Part shown: positions 7,805 to 16,751 of the stretch, piece after piece | Numbering within the stretch: position 1 is the first letter of the stretch | Layout: the number at the start of each line of letters is the position of its first letter | Made by a program: the position numbers and the translations under genes | The notes under the pieces: model-generated | Databases searched by the model: none | Told to the model about the DNA's origin: nothing | Seen by the model: only the letters and a program-made list of their open reading frames with translations | NCBI RefSeq assembly: GCF_037094495.1 | Contig: NZ_CP146612.1 | Location: 1-64,000, forward strand | DNA: 64,000 bases | DNA from: Dehalogenimonas sp. W | GTDB lineage: Bacteria; Chloroflexota; Dehalococcoidia; Dehalococcoidales; Dehalococcoidaceae | Direction: 5' to 3'

Positions 7805-9067
7805 CTAATCCCATTTCCGTTCATCAATGACTATTTTAGCGTCGGCGGGAATAGTTCCCGTCGCCAGCAGTTCTAAATCATCCAGTTTGACCACGCAGGA
7901 GTTGTGGAACGCCCGGGCGATTTCAGGCTTAAGATTACCGGTCTCAGAAATCGCTGCCATTTCCAGCCGCAGGGTCAAATAGTCCCGATTGCCGTCACGC
8001 CTTACAACCAGTTGAAAACGACCGGCATCCGCAAAAGAACCTAACATTTCCTGCACCTGCTTGGGCACGACAAACATGCCGCGCACTTTAACAGCTTCAC
8101 CACTGCGGCCCAGCAGGCCGACCAGTTTGGGTGCGGTGCGCCCGCAGGCGCACTGGTCAACGATGAGTTTAGACAGGTCTCCGGTGCCGAAACGCAGCAA
8201 ACCCCAATGCGGGTTATGTAACGGCGTGACTACAACTTCGCCGATTTCGCCCGGCGGCAACTGCTGTCCGGTGGCCGGATCAACAATTTCAATGACGTAA
8301 TCATCCATCAGGTGCAGACCGGACTTGTCAGCACATTCATAGGCCAGCGCACCGCCCGGTTCGGTAACGGCATAGACCTGATAGGTATCAATACCGTAGT
8401 CAGCCTCAAGTTTCCGGCGGATTGACGGCGACAGCATTTCGCCGGTAAACCAGGCTTTTTTGATTTTCAGGTCCTTTTTAAAATCGCCGGTTTCCTGAAC
8501 CTTGTTAATCAGGCCCATCAAATAACTGGGCGTACCGACAAAGCCATTGCATTTAAGTTCCTTCATCGTCCTGATATGCACGTCGGTATTGCCGGCACCG
8601 GCGACGACAACCGTTGCGCCGCATTGCCGGAGCGCCTCACCAAACAATGTACCGGCAGGAGAGAGGTGATAGGTAAAGGTATTGATAACGATATCCCCTT
8701 TGCGGAAACCGGCCGCCCAGAAAGAACGGGCAAACCACTCAATTTTGGGTGAATGCAGAGGCTCATAAACCGGCCCCGGCGAAATAAAAATGCGTTCAAT
8801 ATCCTCTGGTCGGCCGATGTAATAACCGCCGTACGGCAAGTCATTTTGCTGCTGTTCAATTAAATCCGGCTTACGGGTGATGGGCAGTTTTACCAGATCG
8901 GCAGCGCATTTTATGGCCGCCGGTTTTACTCCGGCGGCTTTCATCATCTTGTGAACTGCCGGCGCGCCGCGGTAAGCCCGGGCCACCGCCTTTTTCAGCC
9001 GATTGTCCAGATATTCCCGCCGGTCCTCCGGCCTCATTGATTCCAGTTTATCGTAATGTTGTTTCAT
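7805..9067 (-). CDS. Phenylacetate-CoA ligase-family adenylate-forming enzyme
   Basis: A 420-residue protein of the PaaK branch of adenylate-forming ligases, which activate a carboxylic acid with ATP and transfer it to CoA. AVTEPGG, the FGTGDLS segment and the C-terminal GRSGEAVKVRGMFV hinge are characteristic. A CxCGR signature (CACGR) typical of PaaK-type ligases is present. The ATG at 9067 has AAGG six bases upstream; a TTG one codon earlier is possible. It sits between livF and livG, so an imported acid is probably its substrate. The exact acid is unknown. Confidence 0.85.
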   Translation of the reverse strand: MKQHYDKLESMRPEDRREYLDNRLKKAVARAYRGAPAVHKMMKAAGVKPAAIKCAADLVKLPITRKPDLIEQQQNDLPYGGYYIGRPEDIERIFISPGPVYEPLHSPKIEWFARSFWAAGFRKGDIVINTFTYHLSPAGTLFGEALRQCGATVVVAGAGNTDVHIRTMKELKCNGFVGTPSYLMGLINKVQETGDFKKDLKIKKAWFTGEMLSPSIRRKLEADYGIDTYQVYAVTEPGGALAYECADKSGLHLMDDYVIEIVDPATGQQLPPGEIGEVVVTPLHNPHWGLLRFGTGDLSKLIVDQCACGRTAPKLVGLLGRSGEAVKVRGMFVVPKQVQEMLGSFADAGRFQLVVRRDGNRDYLTLRLEMAAISETGNLKPEIARAFHNSCVVKLDDLELLATGTIPADAKIVIDERKWD

Positions 9068-9097
9068 CAAATACCTTGTGGTGATTTACCGCAATAA

Positions 9098-9889
9098 TTA
9101 TAACCAGCGTTTGCGCCGTTTGTAATGCTTGACGTCGCGATAGCTCTTTTTCTGGCCTACCGCGGACAGCCCCATATAAAATTCCTTGACGTCTTCATTG
9201 TTCTGCAGGAAATCCGCCGTGCCGTCCAAAACCACCCGGCCACTCTCCATGACGTAGCCGTAATGGGCAATGGACAGGGCAATACGGACATTCTGTTCTA
9301 CCAGCAGCACAGAAGTCTGCTGTTCTTCATTAAAACGTTTGATAATGGAGTAAATCTCGTCCACCATCATCGGCGCCAGACCGAGCGAAGGCTCATCCAG
9401 CATCATCAGTTTAGGCCGCGCCATCATCGCCCGACCGATAACTACCATCTGCTGTTCACCACCAGAGAGATAGCCGGCAGTATTGTTGCGCAAATTCTTC
9501 AGACGGGAAAAGTAATTGTAAACCATTTCCAGGTCATCTTTGACCGCCTGCCGGTTGGTACGGTTAAAGGCCCCGACCATAAGGTTCTCCTCAGCAGTCA
9601 GGTGTTCAAAAACCCGTCGGCCTTCCAGTGCCTGCACCAATCCGAGCCGTCCGATGTATTCCGGATTCTTCTTATCAATGCGTTCGCCGTCCCATTCAAT
9701 GTTACCGTCGGTGACTTCACCTTCTTCAATGTGCAACAGGCCGGAAATGGCTTTCAAAGTAGTGGTTTTGCCGGCGCCGTTAGCCCCCAGCAAGGTGACA
9801 ATCTGACCGTCCGGAACCGATAGCGAAACGCCGTGAAGAACCCGGATAACATTCAAGTAGGCGACTTCAATATTGTTCAGTTTAAGCAT
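9098..9889 (-). CDS. livF: Branched-chain-type ABC transporter ATPase (LivF-like)
   Basis: The second ATPase of the importer, 263 residues from ATG 9889. Walker A is GANGAGKTTT, the signature is YLSGGEQQM, Walker B is LMMLDEPSLGL and the H-loop is LLVEQNV. The Q-loop region VQALEGRRVFEHLT is characteristic of LivF. The C-terminus has a short basic tail (YKRRKR). A TTG at 9907 would add six residues. It lies 30 bases upstream of the CoA ligase gene, and a strong hairpin separates it from livK. Confidence 0.92.
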   Translation of the reverse strand: MLKLNNIEVAYLNVIRVLHGVSLSVPDGQIVTLLGANGAGKTTTLKAISGLLHIEEGEVTDGNIEWDGERIDKKNPEYIGRLGLVQALEGRRVFEHLTAEENLMVGAFNRTNRQAVKDDLEMVYNYFSRLKNLRNNTAGYLSGGEQQMVVIGRAMMARPKLMMLDEPSLGLAPMMVDEIYSIIKRFNEEQQTSVLLVEQNVRIALSIAHYGYVMESGRVVLDGTADFLQNNEDVKEFYMGLSAVGQKKSYRDVKHYKRRKRWL

Positions 9890-9917
9890 GATATCAGATA
9901 ATTCCAACCAGTTCGCC

Positions 9918-9948
9918 AGGCAGGGGGATGTTCGTAATCCCCCTGCCT
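9918..9948 (-). other. Intercistronic hairpin between livK and livF
   Basis: An 11-base-pair perfect inverted repeat (9918-9928 with 9938-9948) around a 9-base loop. In the direction of transcription no U-tract follows it, so it does not look like a full terminator. Hairpins at the end of a binding-protein gene often stabilise its mRNA, allowing more binding protein than ATPase to be made. Confidence 0.6.
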
Positions 9949-9957
9949 TTGGTATTT

Positions 9958-11241
9958 TTAACTAAATCCGTAGTCAATGTAAACGGCATTAATCCAATCG
10001 GTTTTCGGAATGATAGCTCCTCCGGCGACTTCAAAAACCCGCATGGCTTTGCTTAAACGGTTGTCACCGGGGGTATAGTTTACCGGGCCGTGCAGCCCCG
10101 AAACGTCGTAGTTAGACAGCATTTGAATACCATATTTTTCAACATTTTCAGGTGTCAGATTTGCGGCCCCTCCGGGAGTATTTTGAATAGCTGTTTCCAG
10201 AATTTTGGCAATCAATAAACCTTCTGCCCAGGCGGTGATATAGTCCATATTGTCTTTATATGCCGGGTGATACTGGTTAACGTATTCGGTCATTTTTGCC
10301 ATACCGGCAACATTATCGCCCCAGCTAACGGTGGGGAAGACACCCAATACGCCGTTAGCATTTGCGGCGCCAGCCAGCGCTATCATTTCGCTGGTAAAGC
10401 TTGCGTGCCCGCAGCCGATGGTAATTCCGGTCAGCCGTGGGTTAGCTTGATTAGCCTGAAGTGTTCTGATATTTTTGATGATCACAGAAGTAGGCGCAGG
10501 CGTACTGGAGATAAAAATGACATCAGGATTTTTAGACGCGATAGTAGTTAGAGCAGTAGTTTCATCCGACGTAGTGCCTGTATGGGTGGAAATATCCACA
10601 ATCTCTATGCCCAAATCGGCGGCTAATTTGTCCGCCGCATCTTTGGCACCGGAACCTGTGGGGTTATTGAGCAACATAAGTGCCATTTTCGGCTTACCAG
10701 TGCCCTGCCAGACATTTTCCATATAGTATTTGGCAAAAATCGCCCAACCATCACCATAATCAGGCATTTGAGCATAAATATGTTGGGCAGGTTGAGTGAT
10801 ATTCGGGGAGCTGAACACCGTAAAGCCCGGCAACCCGGCTTCATTGGCGATATTCATTACCGGAGTCATCATGGCCGAAGCCTGAGTGGTGAACATCAGG
10901 ACATTCTGAGAAATAAATTCATTAATTATTGTTGTGGCTCTAGAAGATTCGTAGGCATTATCTCTACTAACCACCTGAATCTCATGCCCCAAAACCCCGT
11001 CAAGTTCTTCGTTGACATATTTAATAGCGTCCAAAACCCCGGCTGCCATCGGCTGCCCTTTGGAGGCTGCGGCACCGGTTTGTGGATACATGATACCGAC
11101 TTTCAGCGGTTGCTTCACCGTTTCAGTCGGATCAGGGTCACCGTTACCATCGCCGCAACCGGCCGCTAATACCGGCAGGCCAACCAGGATCAAGATAAGA
11201 GAGATGACTGATAATTTTGATAACCAATTCTTGCTAATCAT
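9958..11241 (-). CDS. livK: Periplasmic-binding-protein-type lipoprotein (LivK-like)
   Basis: A 427-residue solute receptor of the type I periplasmic binding fold (Peripla_BP_6). The N-terminus is a lipoprotein signal peptide with lipobox VLAAGC and lipidated Cys29, followed by a Gly/Asp/Pro-rich linker; the ligand domain runs from about 45 to 400. The start has AAAGGGG upstream. Dehalococcoidia have a single membrane, so the protein would be tethered to the outer face of the cell. Family members bind branched amino acids, amides or aromatic acids. The neighbouring CoA ligases favour an acid. Confidence 0.92.
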   Translation of the reverse strand: MISKNWLSKLSVISLILILVGLPVLAAGCGDGNGDPDPTETVKQPLKVGIMYPQTGAAASKGQPMAAGVLDAIKYVNEELDGVLGHEIQVVSRDNAYESSRATTIINEFISQNVLMFTTQASAMMTPVMNIANEAGLPGFTVFSSPNITQPAQHIYAQMPDYGDGWAIFAKYYMENVWQGTGKPKMALMLLNNPTGSGAKDAADKLAADLGIEIVDISTHTGTTSDETTALTTIASKNPDVIFISSTPAPTSVIIKNIRTLQANQANPRLTGITIGCGHASFTSEMIALAGAANANGVLGVFPTVSWGDNVAGMAKMTEYVNQYHPAYKDNMDYITAWAEGLLIAKILETAIQNTPGGAANLTPENVEKYGIQMLSNYDVSGLHGPVNYTPGDNRLSKAMRVFEVAGGAIIPKTDWINAVYIDYGFS

Positions 11242-11315
11242 GCGAAATCCCCTTTCTACTATTCTGTGTCTGTGACTTCCAATTTACGCTGCTCACATAT
11301 TCCAAACCTCCAACT

Positions 11316-12371
11316 TTAGTGAGAAAACGGCCATAGCCGGTAGGAAGCTTTGAAGAGTTGCCAGCGGTGTGCCAGGCCTCTGGGTTCACGTACTAAAAAC
11401 ACGACGATTACCAGACCGAAAACCAAAGGCGCCAAACCGGCGGTAAAACCAGAAGGTGCATCCGGCAGGGCTGATTCCAATGCCGGCGATACCATGGTAA
11501 CTCCCTGCTGAAGCAGACGAATGGCGACCACCCCTAATACAGGACCCAGTGTGGTTCCCGCCCCGCCGATAATAATCATGCCGACATACAAGATTGAATC
11601 TGTGATGGAGAAATGTTCGGTACTGACGAACCCTATCCAGTGAGCTGTCAATGACCCGGCTATGCCGGCAAGAAAACAGCCGATAAAAAAGGCGATTAAC
11701 TTGTATCGGAACAGATTTATGCCCATAACTTCGGCAGCCAAATCATTATCCCGAACGGCTACAAACGCCCGGCCAAGCCGGGTTCTGGCTAAATTCTTGG
11801 CATAAAATACAACCATAACAGTCACCACAAAAATCAGGAAAAAAAGACTGGCCTGCGAACGGAAGGTAATGCCGAATATCTCTGCCCGCGGTACGCTGAG
11901 GCCGGTGAATCCCCCGGTAATCTCAAGATGACTGATAACCCACAAAATGATTATCTGCGCCGCAATGGTGGCAATGGCCAGATAAAAGCCTTTGACTCTA
12001 AGCGAGGCCACGCCGAAAATTACTCCGATTAAGCCGGCCATGATCCCGGCAGCCGGTAAGGCGATTAAAAAGGGCAAATCTAATTTGGCCGTCATTACTG
12101 CCGAAGTAAAGGCGCCGACGGCAATAAAACCAGCGTGACCCACTGATAGTTGTCCGCAGTAACCAGTCAAAATATTCAAACCGGTGGCCGCCACAATAGT
12201 GATACCAATCAGGTTGGCAACACCCAGCCAATATACTGATAAATACATTGGAGCAGTAAACAATACCAGCAACCCGATTATCAGCAGCGCCCAATGAGTC
12301 CTGGTGCGAAAAATAGCCATATCCTTGGCGTAGTTAAAGTTTCGCGTGCCGCAAGGCAGACCGGTACTCAT
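11316..12371 (-). CDS. livM: Branched-chain-type ABC transporter permease (LivM-like)
   Basis: A 351-residue integral membrane permease with about nine hydrophobic segments. Typical LivM features are LNILTGYCGQLSVGHAGFIAVGA near residue 65 and the cytoplasmic coupling segment RLGRAFVAVRDNDLAAEVMGINL. The first 20 residues are polar, and an alternative start lies at the ATG of MAIFRTR. It follows livH in the operon with a 54-base gap. Confidence 0.92.
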   Translation of the reverse strand: MSTGLPCGTRNFNYAKDMAIFRTRTHWALLIIGLLVLFTAPMYLSVYWLGVANLIGITIVAATGLNILTGYCGQLSVGHAGFIAVGAFTSAVMTAKLDLPFLIALPAAGIMAGLIGVIFGVASLRVKGFYLAIATIAAQIIILWVISHLEITGGFTGLSVPRAEIFGITFRSQASLFFLIFVVTVMVVFYAKNLARTRLGRAFVAVRDNDLAAEVMGINLFRYKLIAFFIGCFLAGIAGSLTAHWIGFVSTEHFSITDSILYVGMIIIGGAGTTLGPVLGVVAIRLLQQGVTMVSPALESALPDAPSGFTAGLAPLVFGLVIVVFLVREPRGLAHRWQLFKASYRLWPFSH

Positions 12372-12425
12372 GAATGGCTTAACCTTTCTACGAAGGATAT
12401 ATTATTGAAAATAATTGACAACCGG

Positions 12426-13310
12426 CTATATCCTTTCAATACGAACCTGCCCGAACAAGCCGTAAGGTTTAATGAACAATACGATTATGATAATAATGAA
12501 GGGGATAACGTCTTTAATTCCCGGCCAGGTGTATTGGGTTAAATAGCCGCCGCCAAGATTCTCGGCTAAACCGATAATCGGCCCGGCGACCATGGCACCA
12601 AGGAAGGAGTCAAGCCCGCCGAGAATAACCACCGAAAATGACTTCAGGCCGGTTTCCACCAGACCATGGGTAATGCCGCCAATGCTGGACATCAATACGC
12701 CGCCGATTGCCGCCAAGGCACCGGCGAACATCCAGGAAACCGAGAAAATCTTAGTCACAGGGATGCCGCAGGCCCACACCGCCATCTGGTCATCAGCTGT
12801 AGCGCGCATGGCCACCCCCATTTTGTGATAACGGAAGAAAATGCTGACCAGGACGAATAATACCAGCGCAATACCCGCCGCCCACAGATATTCCTGGGAT
12901 ACAACAGCACCGAATATCTGCACCGGTTCATCCGGAATGAATTTCGGCATAGCCGCCGTGGATATAGGCCAGAACATAGAAACGAGACCTTCAAAAATAA
13001 AGGCCACACCCAGAGTTACAGTGATAAGCGAAAGTATCGGTTGCCCGATAAGGGGCCGCAGCACAACCCTTTCCAGTATCCACCCCATCGTGGCCGCAGC
13101 GGCAATAGTCACCGGCAGTCCAAGCCAGAACGGCATACCCGCTTGGTGCATCGTACCATAAGCAATCCAGGAAAATAGTAACACCATCTGCCCAAGGGCC
13201 AGATTGGCGACGCTGGATGATTTCCAGATAAAGGTAAAACCCAGCGCGATCAAAGAGTAGACCAGACCAACGGTAATACCGGTCAGTACGAATTGCATCA
13301 GGTCAGCCAT
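12426..13310 (-). CDS. livH: Branched-chain-type ABC transporter permease (LivH-like)
   Basis: A 294-residue membrane permease. LivH features include an N-terminal GLVYSLIALGFTFIWKSS segment, LALGQ, and a late GGLDSFLGAMVAGPIIGLAEN segment that matches the EAA-like coupling region. GGGAG lies ahead of the ATG, within the last codons of the acyl-CoA synthetase gene, whose stop is one base away; this indicates translational coupling. It pairs with the LivM-like permease to form the channel. Confidence 0.92.
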   Translation of the reverse strand: MADLMQFVLTGITVGLVYSLIALGFTFIWKSSSVANLALGQMVLLFSWIAYGTMHQAGMPFWLGLPVTIAAAATMGWILERVVLRPLIGQPILSLITVTLGVAFIFEGLVSMFWPISTAAMPKFIPDEPVQIFGAVVSQEYLWAAGIALVLFVLVSIFFRYHKMGVAMRATADDQMAVWACGIPVTKIFSVSWMFAGALAAIGGVLMSSIGGITHGLVETGLKSFSVVILGGLDSFLGAMVAGPIIGLAENLGGGYLTQYTWPGIKDVIPFIIIIIVLFIKPYGLFGQVRIERI

Positions 13311-13311
13311 A

Positions 13312-15237
13312 CTAAAGCTCCCTCACCTTGATTGATGTGGTCACGACACCCTTGCGGCCGTCACGATAGGTGACCGGCGCTTCAACTTTGACCTCCTGGT
13401 GTTCACCATACATGGCTTCTATAAGTTCCTTGTAGCGGTCATACATGGCGCCCCGGCGCAGCTTGCGGGTGCGGGTTAGCTCAGCTTCATCCGGATCAAA
13501 TTCCTTATGTAAAATAACAAACTTCCTGACTCTGGAATGTTCCGGCAGAAAGCCGTTGACTCTGGCAATATCTTTGGTAACGAGGTCGGCCACCTCTTTT
13601 TTCTGAGAAAGGTCAACGTAAGTGGTGAAGTTGAGGTGGTTATTCTGGGCCCATTTACTGACCATGGAAAAATCAATATTAATAATGGCCGAGACAAAAT
13701 CCTTGTCTTTGTCCCCCAGCACCATCGCGTCCTTAATATATGGTGAAAATCTGAGACGCCCCTCTATATACTGCGGGGCGAATTTGACCCCGCTCCTAAG
13801 TTCGCCCATATCTTTCAGACGATCCAAAAATATTATGTGCCCATCCGAATTGATATTGACGGCATCACCGGTGCGGAACCAGCGGCCCGGCGCAAAGCTC
13901 TCGGCGGTTTTGGCTTCGTCCTTGTAATAACCGGAGAACATACAGTCTGAACGGACAAACAGCTCCCCTTCAGCAGTCAGGCGGACCTCGGTGTTCAAAG
14001 CCGGTCTCCCGACGCTTTCAAAGGCAATCTCCCCACCGGAATGGGAGGAAATAAAACCGGCTTCAGTGCTGGCATAATTTTGCCGCAGTTCAATGCCGAT
14101 AGCATGAATGAGTTTAAAGGTATCCAGCGCAAGAACTGATGAACCGGTAACGGCACAACGAACGCGGGACAAGCCTAGTCGATCCTTAAGTGGCCGGAAC
14201 ATCAGACCGTCTGATATTTTACCCAGCACCTTCCACATCGCCCCGGGGTCCTTACCTGACAACCGGGCCTCCGCCAGACGATAACCTACTGGTAAAAATG
14301 TCCGATAAGCCAACCGTTTGAACGGATGAGCGTCCATCATCTTGACCTGAATGTCAGAAACCACGCCTTCCCACTGCCGGGGACCGTAGATAACGAAATG
14401 AGGTCCGATTTCCCGGGTATCAGCAGCAATTGTTTCCGGTTCCTCCGGGAAATTCAGCCGGGCACCGGATATTAAGTGAGGAATGGTGGCAAAGAAACTG
14501 TCGCCGACCCAAGCGGCGGGAAAGTTGGAGATGAGGTCACTCTTGTCATCCAACGGATACCGGGTAACAAATCCGGAAGCGGTGGCAATAAGCGCGCGGT
14601 GATTCAACATAGCGGCTTTTTGCTGACCGGTGGTTCCGGAGGTGTAGTAGATAAAGGCGGTGTCGGAAGGGTCAATCCGGTTGAGGTTTTCTTCAAACAT
14701 TTCCGGGTGCTCCCGTTCAAATGCTTTGCCCAGCTCAAGCACTTCGGGAAAACTAATCAGCAGCGGATCATCATAATTCTTCAGACCTTTGGGATCCCAA
14801 TAGACAACCTTTTTTAGCTGTGGGGTTTCAGCGTGAATTTCCAGGAACTTATCAGCTTGCTCCTGGTCATTAACAATGGCAAAAGAGGCACCGGAGTGAT
14901 TGACCACGAATTTAACTTCTTCAGGTACAGCATCAACATAAATGCCGGTAGGAATAGCCCCGGCGCCCTGTACCGCAAATTCAGCCCAAAACCATTCCGG
15001 CTCATTGTCGCCGATAAGGGCTACCACGTCAGCCCGCTTCAAACCCAGGGCGATCAACCCCAGCGAAAAATATTTTACTTTTTGGAAATATTGAAGCCAC
15101 GTATAGCGGTGCCAGACGCCAAAATCCTTATAACACATGGCGGTTTTATCCGGCCAGCGTTCGGCATTTCTTTTTATTAGTCCCGGTACCGTCTGTGGAT
15201 CCACCTGGTTGCTTCTACCCCCATAAACAGAAACCAC
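13312..15237 (-). CDS. Long-chain acyl-CoA synthetase-like AMP-binding enzyme
   Basis: A 641-residue adenylate-forming acyl-CoA ligase of the FadD/FAA type. The AMP-binding motif is YYTSGTTGQQKAAM (about 213-226), followed by the acetyl-group-type NYASTEAGF segment and the GRWFRTGD hinge region. It is the first gene of the liv operon, one base from livH, so its substrate is probably an imported acid. The GTG at 15237 lies inside a strong hairpin; an in-frame GTG at residue 12 is an alternative. Substrate chain length cannot be deduced. Confidence 0.88.
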   Translation of the reverse strand: MVSVYGGRSNQVDPQTVPGLIKRNAERWPDKTAMCYKDFGVWHRYTWLQYFQKVKYFSLGLIALGLKRADVVALIGDNEPEWFWAEFAVQGAGAIPTGIYVDAVPEEVKFVVNHSGASFAIVNDQEQADKFLEIHAETPQLKKVVYWDPKGLKNYDDPLLISFPEVLELGKAFEREHPEMFEENLNRIDPSDTAFIYYTSGTTGQQKAAMLNHRALIATASGFVTRYPLDDKSDLISNFPAAWVGDSFFATIPHLISGARLNFPEEPETIAADTREIGPHFVIYGPRQWEGVVSDIQVKMMDAHPFKRLAYRTFLPVGYRLAEARLSGKDPGAMWKVLGKISDGLMFRPLKDRLGLSRVRCAVTGSSVLALDTFKLIHAIGIELRQNYASTEAGFISSHSGGEIAFESVGRPALNTEVRLTAEGELFVRSDCMFSGYYKDEAKTAESFAPGRWFRTGDAVNINSDGHIIFLDRLKDMGELRSGVKFAPQYIEGRLRFSPYIKDAMVLGDKDKDFVSAIINIDFSMVSKWAQNNHLNFTTYVDLSQKKEVADLVTKDIARVNGFLPEHSRVRKFVILHKEFDPDEAELTRTRKLRRGAMYDRYKELIEAMYGEHQEVKVEAPVTYRDGRKGVVTTSIKVREL

Positions 15238-15337
15238 CCCCGCTTGGGAGGTGGTCTTAAATTCGCCTTCTAAGTATTTTAGTCTGTATTCGACCCGCCC
15301 AAGCGCACTCTGGTGCGCTTGGTAAAGGCGAATTTAA
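15232..15337 (-). promoter_or_regulatory. Structured leader, candidate attenuator of the liv operon
   Basis: In transcription order there is a 13-bp perfect outer stem (15325-15337 with 15257-15269) enclosing a 10-bp perfect hairpin (15313-15322 with 15299-15308). A third hairpin follows (15232-15254, about 9 bp) and is followed by a T-rich TTCTGTTT. The third hairpin overlaps the GTG start. The 3' arm of the inner hairpin contains CGCTTGGG, which can instead pair with CCCAAGCG in the third hairpin, so two exclusive folds are possible. This is the arrangement of a terminator/antiterminator switch. I do not recognise a known riboswitch class. A small MITE-like insertion is the main alternative. 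Confidence 0.55.
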
Positions 15338-15371
15338 AGCTGTGCCTGTCAAAAAATACCATAGCGCGGTA

Positions 15372-15400
15372 AGAGTAACATACGCCATAATACCTGTCAA
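15372..15400 (-). promoter_or_regulatory. Candidate promoter of the liv operon
   Basis: On the minus strand, TTGACA (15395-15400) is followed after 17 bases by TACTCT (15372-15377). The predicted start near 15365 leaves a leader of about 128 bases that holds the nested stem-loops. The -10 box is a weak match. Confidence 0.4.
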
Positions 15401-15457
15401 ATCTGCTATGACTTAAGAACTAAGACTCAATGAATACTGACAGCCGGTTTGGGTGGG

Positions 15458-15466
15458 TGGTATAAT
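15458..15466 (+). promoter_or_regulatory. Extended -10 promoter of nfeD-slipin
   Basis: TGGTATAAT, an extended -10 element, lies 41 bases before the ATG of the NfeD gene, leaving room for a short leader with a GAGAGGAGGA ribosome binding site. Confidence 0.55.
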
Positions 15467-15507
15467 TATATTTAGACAAGCTGAACCTCAGAGAGGAGGA
15501 TGCAGTA

Positions 15508-15939
15508 ATGAATATTGCCGGTATCCTGCTGATTGCCGTGGCGATTGGTCTGTTTGCCGCAGAGGCATTAACTTCCGGTTATGTACTGTTCGCCGCTGCC
15601 GGTTTAATCGCCTTGATTTTAGGCGGTATTCTGTTATTTGATTTTGCCGTAGCACCGTGGGTAACCGGTTTCCTGCTGGCATTGATTCTTATCCTGTCAC
15701 TGACAGCAACCATTCTTATAGCCCGCCGTGTCGCAGCGGCTCACCACCAAAAAATCGCCACCGGCAGCGAAGAATTAATCGGGCTCACCGCCAAGGTGCG
15801 TTCTCCATTGAAACCAACCGGTACCGTTTTCATTGAAGGTGAAATCTGGACAGCGGTTCTGCCGGAAGGAACCGCCGCCATTGGGGATACCGTTACGGTC
15901 ACCGCCGTGGACGGGTTAAATTTAAGGGTAACTAAATAA
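15508..15939 (+). CDS. Short NfeD-family membrane protein
   Basis: A 143-residue protein with three hydrophobic helices (about 4-22, 26-46 and 52-73) followed by a soluble beta-rich OB-fold domain from about 85, with the GEIWTAVLPEGTAAIGDTV segment typical of the NfeD C-terminal domain. It is the short NfeD form, lacking the ClpP-like protease domain. It precedes a slipin gene by 20 bases; this pair is conserved widely and acts in membrane microdomain organisation. GAGAGGAGGA upstream supports the start. Confidence 0.88.
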   Translation: MNIAGILLIAVAIGLFAAEALTSGYVLFAAAGLIALILGGILLFDFAVAPWVTGFLLALILILSLTATILIARRVAAAHHQKIATGSEELIGLTAKVRSPLKPTGTVFIEGEIWTAVLPEGTAAIGDTVTVTAVDGLNLRVTK

Positions 15940-15959
15940 TATTTTGACGGAGGTCTGAC

Positions 15960-16742
15960 ATGGATGAAGCAACCATCAATGCCATGGTGCCCTGGCTCAT
16001 CGTATTCTTTTTCCTGATTGTTTTAATGGCCATGAGCATCAGGGTAGTCAGCGAGTACGAACGAGGCGTTATCTTCCGGCTCGGGCGGTTAATAGGAGCC
16101 AAAGGACCAGGTTTGTTCCTGCTTATACCTTTTATTGACCGAATGGTGAAAGTAGACCTCCGCGTAGTCACTATGGACGTGCCGGCGCAGGAGGTTATCA
16201 CTAAAGACAATGTAACGGTCAGAGTCAACGCAGTGATTTACTTCCGGGTGGTTGACCCGCAGTCTTCGGTGGTGAAGGTCGTGGACCACATCCGGGCAAC
16301 ATCACAGATTGCCCAGACCACCTTGCGTAACGTGCTTGGTCAATCCGAGCTTGATGAACTCCTTGCTGAACGGGATAAACTGAATGACATTGTTCAGGAT
16401 ATCATTGATAAACACACCGATCCCTGGGGTATTAAGGTCAGCACCGTTGAGATCAAAGAAGTTGAGCTGCCTGAAACGATGCGCCGCTCAATGGCTGCCC
16501 AGGCTGAAGCCGAACGTGAACGCCGGGCTAAGATCATCCATGCCGAAGGTGAATTCCAGGCCGCGGCCAAGCTTTCCGAGGCCGGCGCGGTGATTGCCAA
16601 GGAACCGGTTACCCTGCAACTGCGTTATCTCCAGACCTTGACGGAGATTGCTTCTGAACGCAACTCCACCCTGATATTCCCGGTTCCGATTGACTTAATC
16701 AGCATGTTCATGAAGCATGTGGAAGGCAACAAGAAGGAATAG
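15960..16742 (+). CDS. Slipin/stomatin-like SPFH protein
   Basis: A 260-residue SPFH-domain protein. An N-terminal transmembrane helix (about 8-29) is followed by the prohibitin-homology domain ([26 protein letters not shown]) and a coiled-coil segment rich in Ala and Glu ([15 protein letters not shown]). It ends in a short tail with [12 protein letters not shown], a stomatin hallmark. It forms oligomeric scaffolds in the membrane, usually with the NfeD protein encoded immediately upstream. The start has GGAGG nine bases away. Confidence 0.93.
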   Translation: MDEATINAMVPWLIVFFFLIVLMAMSIRVVSEYERGVIFRLGRLIGAKGPGLFLLIPFIDRMVKVDLRVVTMDVPAQEVITKDNVTVRVNAVIYFRVVDPQSSVVKVVDHIRATSQIAQTTLRNVLGQSELDELLAERDKLNDIVQDIIDKHTDPWGIKVSTVEIKEVELPETMRRSMAAQAEAERERRAKIIHAEGEFQAAAKLSEAGAVIAKEPVTLQLRYLQTLTEIASERNSTLIFPVPIDLISMFMKHVEGNKKE

Positions 16743-16751
16743 TGTTTCAAT

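Noticed and set aside
15232-15337. CRISPR or insertion sequence in the liv leader
   Set aside because: There are no repeated units with spacers and no transposase; the palindromes are nested, not tandem.
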